Assembly (NCBI GenBank): GCA_900767595.1 | Contig: CAAFZS010000055.1 | Location: 1 to 9,054, forward strand | Length of the DNA: 9,054 nucleotides | Origin: Bacteroidales bacterium | GTDB taxonomy: Bacteria; Bacteroidota; Bacteroidia; Bacteroidales; Paludibacteraceae | Reading direction: 5' to 3' | Shown: in pieces, positions 4,715 through 9,054 of the stretch | How positions within the stretch are numbered: position 1 is the stretch's first letter | How the letters are laid out: every line of letters begins with the position of its first letter | Position numbers and translations under genes: made by a program | The notes under the pieces: generated by a model | Databases searched by the model: none | Seen by the model: only the letters and a program-made list of their open reading frames with translations | Told to the model about the DNA's origin: nothing

Positions 4715-6375
4715 GGGCATAATTTCCAAAGAATTATTGCAATGGCTACAATCACAAGCAAAACGGCAATGGCAATAGCCCATTTACCCCCTTTACCCAG
4801 TTTCTTCTTCACAATCATGACGGGTAACATCTCGGTAAGGATTGTGCCGAACGGTACATTCACGATAGCATCCGCGTTGATAGCCCAACCGTTAGCGTTG
4901 AGGATAGGAGCCAAGTTACGTCTGCGCAGACGAAGCCAAGCCATAATCATCGACGGACCGGAGATAACCAGCATCAGTCCCACAATCCAAACGAGGATCT
5001 GCCACCAAGCCAACTCGTTGATTCCGCTCGCCAGCGAAGCAAAGAAAGAACCGATATACCCGATTGCCATACCAATGGCAGCAAAGATACCGGCGAACTT
5101 AGCGATATCGAAAGCGGATTGTTTTTCCGCAGGTTGGGCTGCCGGATCGGCTATTTTGGCTTCCGTAGAGGCTTGTAAGTCGGAAAGTGCTTTGGCATCT
5201 TTCTCTGCGGCGGACTTATTGATAAGGTCTTGAATCCATTTGGCGAACTTACGATAAGGAGCATAGAAAGCTTGTTTAATCGAGATAGGATTATCGATAA
5301 TCTTCGTCACTACCGCATTCCAGTCGTTACCTTGGCGGTCATAGAAGATGGCATTCTTGCCAACCGTCAGATTCTTGATTTCACCTTGGGTCATGGCGGC
5401 TACGATCTGCATCGTTTGACCGGTCTTAGGCAGCATACAATCGCAGTAGATGAGGTACATTCCTGATGCCGGAGCCTGGTCACCCTGCTTGCCCATGTCG
5501 TTGACGCGCATCACGAGGTGACAGATACGCTGGTCAATGACCAGTTTACCGGCTTGGAACATAGCGAGTTTGCCGGCATAAAAGTCCTCGAAGGTCACAT
5601 AGTTACGCAGGACGGTATAGAAATCACGATGGAGAAGAACAAGTTTATAGATAGGTTCGTAAGCCTCTTTCGCTGCTTGTAAAGCTGCTTCCGTAGCCGC
5701 AGTAGCAGCCTCCGTAGCCGCAGCATTCGCTGCTACCGCAGCCTCATAAGCCGCAATCTTCTCACCCATCTCAACAAACTTGGTTTCAGTGATAGCCGGT
5801 TTGACAGTATCCTCGGGCAGAGTGATAAGACCGAGTTTAGCCATCTTGGCGAGTTCGAAGTATTTGGCAATAGCCTCTTTTTGTTCGTTATAGGTCGCTA
5901 TCACATCGGCTTCGTAAGGAGCCACTGCCTCCACCAAGGCAGGTTCAACGGCAGGAACCGTCACAGCATCAATAGCTGCTTGCACATCGGCAAGGCAGAT
6001 AACGGTTTGTTCACCAACGATAGACTTTGCCATAGCCAGAATATCCTCGTCTTGGATGTTGCTAAGTTCGATAACATCGGTGTTAGCAAACAATGTTTTC
6101 GGGTCTTTGAGTACTTGGCAGAGCCATTGAGAAGTCTTAACCACTTCGTCGAGATGCAAGTGGTTATCCTTGTCGATATCGATGCGACTAAGGGTTTGTT
6201 CGGAAACCTCAAGTCCCTGAGTAGGGCAAGATAATACCGTCCAGCGTTTGGGATCCAGTTCGCTCAAATGGCGTATGTCCTCTGCGGATTTAATACTTAC
6301 GCGCATCGTTCCACCTACCGGAACCATCGTCCAGTCATACCCCGATGCTTTGATAAAAGATTTTAACTTTTTCAT
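4690..6375 (-). CDS. Unrecognised membrane protein with EF-hand loop, Ala-rich coiled coil and Cys tail
   Basis: I place the start at the ATG at 6375 (561 residues, MKKLKSFIKASGYDW). An in-frame ATG at 6438 would only add 21 residues translated from a 9-bp tandem repeat. Residues 66-77 (DIDKDNHLHLDE) fit a canonical EF-hand calcium loop, with ligands at positions 1, 3, 5 and 12 and Asn in place of Gly at 6. A long Ala/Glu-rich helical region follows in the middle (EKIAAYEAAVAANAAATEAA). Three hydrophobic segments lie near the C-terminus, about 427-448, 457-480 and 532-550. The conserved-looking sequence RRRNLAPILNANGWAINADA lies between the last two. The chain ends CPCVFNCCC. No signal peptide is visible, so the N-terminal 420 residues are probably cytoplasmic or exposed on one face (inference). 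I do not recognise the family and assign no function. It sits between a lipoprotein gene and a wall-peptidase gene, which suggests an envelope role. Confidence 0.8.
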   Translation of the reverse strand: MKKLKSFIKASGYDWTMVPVGGTMRVSIKSAEDIRHLSELDPKRWTVLSCPTQGLEVSEQTLSRIDIDKDNHLHLDEVVKTSQWLCQVLKDPKTLFANTDVIELSNIQDEDILAMAKSIVGEQTVICLADVQAAIDAVTVPAVEPALVEAVAPYEADVIATYNEQKEAIAKYFELAKMAKLGLITLPEDTVKPAITETKFVEMGEKIAAYEAAVAANAAATEAATAATEAALQAAKEAYEPIYKLVLLHRDFYTVLRNYVTFEDFYAGKLAMFQAGKLVIDQRICHLVMRVNDMGKQGDQAPASGMYLIYCDCMLPKTGQTMQIVAAMTQGEIKNLTVGKNAIFYDRQGNDWNAVVTKIIDNPISIKQAFYAPYRKFAKWIQDLINKSAAEKDAKALSDLQASTEAKIADPAAQPAEKQSAFDIAKFAGIFAAIGMAIGYIGSFFASLASGINELAWWQILVWIVGLMLVISGPSMIMAWLRLRRRNLAPILNANGWAINADAIVNVPFGTILTEMLPVMIVKKKLGKGGKWAIAIAVLLVIVAIAIILWKLCPCVFNCCC

Positions 6376-6384
6376 ATTTTTTAC

Positions 6385-6438
6385 GTTTAACAGGTTTAAC
6401 ATGTTTAGCGGGTTTAGCAGGTTTAGCGGGTTTAGCAT
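6385..6438 (-). repeat. Six-copy 9-bp tandem repeat upstream of the membrane-protein gene
   Basis: On the plus strand units of GTTTARCRK occur at 6385, 6394, 6403, 6412, 6421 and 6430, with substitutions only in positions 6, 8 and 9. Read on the minus strand it gives a Leu/Asn/Pro pattern (LNPLNLLNPLNML). This is why the open frame appears to extend to 6438. The array lies in the probable leader of the gene, 10 bp ahead of the chosen ATG. Confidence 0.85.
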
Positions 6439-6440
6439 TT

Positions 6441-6472
6441 CCCTACTCCTCTACTCCTCTACTCCCCTACTC
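6441..6472 (-). repeat. Four-copy 8-bp tandem repeat containing the lipoprotein stop codon
   Basis: On the plus strand CYCTACTC is repeated at 6441, 6449, 6457 and 6465. On the minus strand each unit carries a TAG. Because the period is 8, three consecutive units place TAG in all three frames. The DUF4837 gene stops at one of these (6451-6453), and its last residues (SRGVEE) are encoded by the array. Confidence 0.85.
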
Positions 6473-7458
6473 CTAATAGAAGCAATAATGGCTTCGCCCT
6501 GCCTTAGGGCGTTGCGCTTTTTCTGTCCCGCAGCAAAAAGGAAGACCTCCGCGGTGATGACTTTCGTTTGGGTAGAGTCCAGCACAGTGCGGCTGACATA
6601 GGGTCCGCCCATGGCTTCGCCACCTAAGATTTTCCAAAGTCCGCGCACCTCGTAGGCGTCTTTTTTGACCTCTAACTGCGGCGGGAAAATACGATATTCC
6701 GTTCCCATATAACTACCCGGTACCGAGGCCGTCACAACTTGACCTAACACCTTATCGCGCTGCTGACAGAGGTAATCTAACGTAAATGTACACGTGGAGA
6801 TATAAGGATAGGTATAGACCACTATATCCCTGCGCATAGGACCTTTGTTGTTACAGCACCAGATGAGTTCGACGGGTTGTTTATCCACTTGTAATGTGGT
6901 ATCCATAATCAGGCGATAGTCCTCGGGGATAAGGATGTCACAGGCACAGCGTTTGCGCAAGCGTTCACGCGCCTGCTTGTTCGTAGATGCTCGATAGAAA
7001 CTGATTTGGCGTTTAATCTCTTGGTCCACAAACCACGCCCTTATCTCTTCACCGTGATTATTCCAATAGGCTAAGAACGCTTGCGTGGAGGGGGCTTGGA
7101 TGTGGTACATCACCTGCGGATGGCTCCACGGGTCTTGACTTACTTTCGCCTTGACTTGCGAGTAACGGACGGAATCAATGTCTGCCCACAGGATGTTACG
7201 GGTCGGTTTAAGATAGTTATCGAACTTCGCAGGGGTGACGTGCATCGTAGTGAAATACGATTCCATCTGCGGCAAGCACGGCATATCCGCCGCCATCACC
7301 TCTTTGATGGGGTCATAAACCGCTGTCGGGCTCACCACCAGACACTCGTAGATAGAACCGGTGGCAGAGACGACCATTTTGCCCTGTTTATCGCAGGCGG
7401 TGAAAGAGAGAGCACCTACCAACAAAAGGCAGATTTTATACAATGTGAATCTTTTCAT
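6451..7458 (-). CDS. DUF4837-family lipoprotein
   Basis: The 335-residue protein begins with a lipoprotein signal, MKRFTLYKICLLLVGALSFTAC, with the lipobox cysteine at residue 22. A short polar linker and the GSIYECLVV segment follow. The body matches what I recall of DUF4837, a Bacteroidota-specific envelope lipoprotein family of unknown function. Notable segments are MESYFTTMHVTPAKFDNYLKPTRNILWADID and, near the end, EVRGLWKILGGEAMGGPYVS. The family assignment is from memory of sequence style, so moderately sure; lipidation is well supported. The start overlaps the end of the nitroreductase gene by 23 nt, making it the second gene of the operon. Its C-terminal six residues and stop codon come from an 8-bp tandem array, so the C-terminus may vary between strains. 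Confidence 0.8.
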   Translation of the reverse strand: MKRFTLYKICLLLVGALSFTACDKQGKMVVSATGSIYECLVVSPTAVYDPIKEVMAADMPCLPQMESYFTTMHVTPAKFDNYLKPTRNILWADIDSVRYSQVKAKVSQDPWSHPQVMYHIQAPSTQAFLAYWNNHGEEIRAWFVDQEIKRQISFYRASTNKQARERLRKRCACDILIPEDYRLIMDTTLQVDKQPVELIWCCNNKGPMRRDIVVYTYPYISTCTFTLDYLCQQRDKVLGQVVTASVPGSYMGTEYRIFPPQLEVKKDAYEVRGLWKILGGEAMGGPYVSRTVLDSTQTKVITAEVFLFAAGQKKRNALRQGEAIIASIRSRGVEE

Positions 7459-7942
7459 AACTGAGTTTGGTTAAATCATAGTCTTTACGTTCCTCATCCT
7501 TATAACCAAGCGAGATGACGCAGACCACCGTCAGGTTCTCGGGTATATCAGCCACCTGTTTGACTAAATCCTCGGCACCTTCTCTTCCGTGTATCTGGCA
7601 CCAACAAGCGCCCAGTCCTAAATCTGCGGCAGCAAGTAAGATGTGCTCCGCCGCAATAGCAGCATCAAAAGCCCACGTGTCCGTTAACGAAGCATCCACA
7701 GCAACGACAATACCTGCCATCGCAGTGGTGAACATCCCGCTACCATAGGTACGGCATTGAGCAAGCGGTCGCAGTTGCTCCTCCTTGGTGAGCACATAGA
7801 ACTGCCAAGGGTTGATGCGTTTGCCGCTCGGGGACATCAAGGCACATTGAAGGATCGTGTCCAACTGCTCCTTCGTGACCGGCTGAGAGGTGTATTTGCG
7901 AATCGATCGCCGTTTTGTACATAAAGAGAGAAAGTTATCCAT
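7436..7942 (-). CDS. Nitroreductase-family FMN oxidoreductase
   Basis: From the ATG at 7942 the protein is 168 residues; the ten extra codons to 7972 lie across the promoter and are unlikely to be translated. Family marks are RRSIRKY at 11-17 (FMN phosphate contact), SPSGKRINPWQFYVL at about 37-51, a central hydrophobic strand (GIVVAVDAS), and AAEHILLAAADLGLGACWCQ. These match the short nitroreductase proteins common in Bacteroidota and other anaerobes, which use FMN and NAD(P)H to reduce nitro compounds, quinones or other acceptors. The true substrate cannot be told. Residues 66-70 (YGSGM) and a short C-terminus make it a compact member of the family. It is the first gene of the five-gene operon and has its own strong promoter match. 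Confidence 0.9.
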   Translation of the reverse strand: MDNFLSLCTKRRSIRKYTSQPVTKEQLDTILQCALMSPSGKRINPWQFYVLTKEEQLRPLAQCRTYGSGMFTTAMAGIVVAVDASLTDTWAFDAAIAAEHILLAAADLGLGACWCQIHGREGAEDLVKQVADIPENLTVVCVISLGYKDEERKDYDLTKLSYEKIHIV

Positions 7943-7961
7943 ATAAACCTGAATTTGACTG

Positions 7962-7993
7962 CAAAGGTACAAAAAATTATTGAAATCTGCAAA
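7962..7993 (-). promoter_or_regulatory. Bacteroidota promoter of the five-gene operon
   Basis: On the minus strand TTTG (7990-7993) is followed after 20 bp by TACCTTTG (7962-7969), the consensus -33/-7 pair. The -7 box ends about 20 bp upstream of the ATG at 7942, leaving a short leader. It is divergent from the HEPN promoter; the two -33 boxes are about 57 bp apart. It lacks the palindromic block seen in the two accessory promoters. Confidence 0.8.
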
Positions 7994-8025
7994 TTTTTCT
8001 TAATAAATTATTTAGATTTCCTTCA

Positions 8026-8062
8026 CGTCGCGATAATTTTTGCAAATAAATTTGCATATATC
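8026..8062 (+). promoter_or_regulatory. 37-bp upstream block with 16-bp palindrome (HEPN/MNT module)
   Basis: This is the same block as at 1735-1771 in the orientation of the HEPN gene, with one mismatch in 37. The palindrome TGCAAATAAATTTGCA is at 8041-8056 and covers the -33 box. As toxin-antitoxin operons are commonly autoregulated, a repressor-binding site is plausible. Neither HEPN nor MNT shows an obvious DNA-binding domain, so the binder may be encoded elsewhere. Confidence 0.6.
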
Positions 8063-8082
8063 GAAAAAAAGTTGTACCTTTG
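8051..8082 (+). promoter_or_regulatory. Bacteroidota promoter of the HEPN/MNT module
   Basis: TTTG (8051-8054) is followed after 20 bp by TACCTTTG (8075-8082). The ATG at 8119 follows 36 bp later, after an A-rich leader (aaaaaacaacacaa). The spacing equals that of the other two promoters in the window. Confidence 0.8.
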
Positions 8083-8118
8083 CAGCGTGAAATGTGTGAC
8101 TATTAAAAAACAACACAA

Positions 8119-8562
8119 ATGGACAAGAATGACACATATCCTCGTTGGGAACAACGCTATGAGAGTTACAAAAAAGCGCTTAGTCGGTTAACTACAATAG
8201 TAAACGAGAGTAAAAAACGTCCTTTGAATGAGTTTGAGCAAGACTCCATAATTCAGCGTTTTGAATTTACACACGAGTTAGCATGGAAGTTAATGAAAAG
8301 CTATGCCGAGTATCAAGGCGAATTAGGTATAACCGGTTCGCGCGATGCTATCCGTTGGGCTTGTAATAATCATCTTGCGGAAGATGGACAGGTGTGGTTT
8401 GACATGTTGCGCAGTCGCAATGAAACGAGCCATGATTATGATGAGTTATTGGCTAGCGAAACAATAGATAAGATCGTTAATTCATATTATCATGTACTGT
8501 TAGCATTTGAACAGGTGATAGCGAAGAAAATAACGTCAACACCTAAAGATTTGTTTGAATAA
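8119..8562 (+). CDS. HEPN toxin, HI0074/HepT-type (nucleotidyltransferase substrate-binding protein)
   Basis: The 147-residue all-helical protein follows the HI0074 family closely: RFEFTHELAWKLMKSYAEYQG (48-67), SRDAIRWACNNHLAEDGQVWFDML (74-97), then RNETSHDYDELLA (100-112). The last stretch holds the Rx4HxY motif with R100, H105 and Y107. In studied HepT/MntA pairs the Arg and His form the ribonuclease site, and the Tyr is adenylylated by the partner to neutralise the toxin. All three residues are present, so an active RNase toxin is likely. The ATG at 8119 sits 36 bp after the -7 box; an overlapping frame starting upstream at 7955 crosses the promoter and is not real. The MNT gene follows with no gap. 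Codon use looks more A/T-rich by eye than the core operon, consistent with acquisition. Confidence 0.93.
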   Translation: MDKNDTYPRWEQRYESYKKALSRLTTIVNESKKRPLNEFEQDSIIQRFEFTHELAWKLMKSYAEYQGELGITGSRDAIRWACNNHLAEDGQVWFDMLRSRNETSHDYDELLASETIDKIVNSYYHVLLAFEQVIAKKITSTPKDLFE

Positions 8563-8853
8563 ATGTTTGGTTTAACAGATACAGAGTTTAGTAAGCTTAG
8601 GGCTTTACTTTTAGCACATAAGGGAGTAGAAAAAGTTATCCTTTATGGCTCGCGTGCCCGTGGTACTAATCAGCCTTATTCGGATATTGATATTGCTTTA
8701 GTCGGTCCTTCTTTGTCTTTGCCCGATTTAGCAACCTTAGATATGCAAATCGACGATTTATACTTACCTTATAGGGTGGATTTAAATGCTATCCATCGCA
8801 TTAAGAATCCCGCTCTTTTACGAAATATTGCTATTGAGGGGGTAGAAATTTAA
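8563..8853 (+). CDS. MNT-domain nucleotidyltransferase antitoxin, HI0073/MntA-type
   Basis: The protein is 96 residues, the usual size of a minimal nucleotidyltransferase. The active-site pattern is intact: G29-S30 in LYGSRARG, D41-x-D43 in SDIDIAL, and the third acidic residue D73 in RVDLNA. These residues bind metal and transfer AMP from ATP; in MntA-type antitoxins the acceptor is the HEPN tyrosine. The start ATG directly follows the HEPN stop (TAAATG), indicating translational coupling. The order toxin first, antitoxin second is common for this pair. The gene ends about 21 bp before repeat copy D. Confidence 0.93.
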   Translation: MFGLTDTEFSKLRALLLAHKGVEKVILYGSRARGTNQPYSDIDIALVGPSLSLPDLATLDMQIDDLYLPYRVDLNAIHRIKNPALLRNIAIEGVEI

Positions 8854-8874
8854 AACGGCATCGGTCGTAGATAT

Positions 8875-9054
8875 CGTCCGGCAGACGTAACTTGCCCGTC
8901 ACCCACTGACGGAAAATAGGGGAAAATATCGGAATCCACGCAGGGTGAGTGGGAGGGAGGTGTTCCTCTCGTGATACTCGCCAAAGCGAGATTTCGGGAC
9001 ATATTAGCGAAAAGTGCCACAAGCACTGATCGCAAAGGCGTTTACTAACGCTTG
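8875..9054 (+). repeat. Long hairpin-rich repeat, copy D, at the 3-prime end of the HEPN/MNT module
   Basis: Positions 8875-8994 are the inverted partner of 1-120 (112 of 120 identical by hand alignment). Hairpins: CGTC/GACG at 8875-8887, CCGTCA/TGACGG at 8896-8912 and CTCGC/GCGAG at 8977-8990. Beyond the shared part, two more hairpins follow, AGTGC/GCACT at 9013-9027 and GCGTT/AACGC at 9038-9051. The full element is therefore probably longer than copy A shows. An open frame on the minus strand (8850-9035) echoes the one in copy A (ASITRGTPPSHSPCVDSDIF); I take this as shared repeat sequence rather than a protein. No transposase is nearby. Confidence 0.85.

Noticed and set aside
4703..5233. 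176-residue open frame on the plus strand
   Set aside because: It lies wholly antisense to the membrane-protein gene (running from the overlapping start of the peptidase gene), with no promoter and composition that mirrors the sense codons.
6385..6472. Tandem arrays as a CRISPR
   Set aside because: Units of 8 and 9 bp are contiguous with no spacers, and no cas genes are nearby.
8875..8912. Hairpins of the repeat family as intrinsic terminators
   Set aside because: On the sense strand the hairpins are followed by A-rich or G-rich sequence, not a U-run. Only the separate hairpin at 1808-1839 has one.
8850..9035. Small protein on the minus strand, matched by a similar frame at 11-217
   Set aside because: Both frames are the same repeat read through. 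Similarity reflects DNA repetition, there is no promoter or leader, and similar peptides arise in another frame as well.
1..9054. Composite transposon bounded by the 120-bp inverted repeats
   Set aside because: The interior is mainly a housekeeping operon, no transposase is encoded, no target duplication is visible, and shorter copies of the same repeat lie inside.

Overview
The window looks like a chromosomal segment from a member of the Bacteroidales (phylum Bacteroidota). Three promoters fit the Bacteroidota pattern: a TTTG box about 20 bp upstream of TAnnTTTG, with no Shine-Dalgarno-like sequence. Other phylum markers are a fused MurF-alanine racemase gene and a DUF4837-type lipoprotein. 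Genus cannot be assigned from this.

Layout, left to right. (1) Positions 1-1771 hold an accessory module on the minus strand. A promoter at 1715-1746 drives a polyvalent-type protein kinase gene whose N-terminus looks frameshifted (1040-1680), then a RhuM-family gene with a PLD-like C-terminus (124-969). (2) Positions 1798-7993 hold one tightly packed five-gene minus-strand operon with overlapping genes. In transcription order it encodes a nitroreductase, a DUF4837 lipoprotein, an unrecognised membrane protein with an EF-hand loop and cysteine tail, an M23/LysM cell-wall peptidase, and MurF-Alr. It has a promoter at 7962-7993 and a probable terminator at 1798-1839. The last two genes point to peptidoglycan synthesis and remodelling. 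(3) Positions 8026-8853 hold a second accessory module on the plus strand: a HEPN/MNT toxin-antitoxin pair of the HI0074/HI0073 (HepT/MntA) type.

The two accessory modules transcribe outward from the core operon and share regulatory and structural sequence. Each starts with a nearly identical 37-bp block (36/37) carrying a 16-bp palindrome over the -33 box. Each ends in the same 120-bp multi-hairpin repeat, placed as inverted copies at the two ends of the window (112/120 identical by hand alignment). Shorter versions of this repeat follow the kinase gene and murF-alr. In three of the four copies the upstream gene's stop codon lies in or against the repeat, and in murF-alr the stop codon is part of it. 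This repeated 'promoter block - cargo - 3-prime hairpin repeat' arrangement is the most unusual aspect of the window.

The core operon is also repeat-invaded. MurF-Alr carries three short tandem repeats in its coding sequence, and its MurF half lacks the usual C-terminal domain. The junction between the lipoprotein and membrane-protein genes is two adjacent tandem arrays with 8-bp and 9-bp periods. No stretch longer than 300 bp lacks a gene; the longest gaps (1681-1902 and 8854-9054) hold the promoter, terminator and repeats described. No tRNA, rRNA, CRISPR array or transposase was found.
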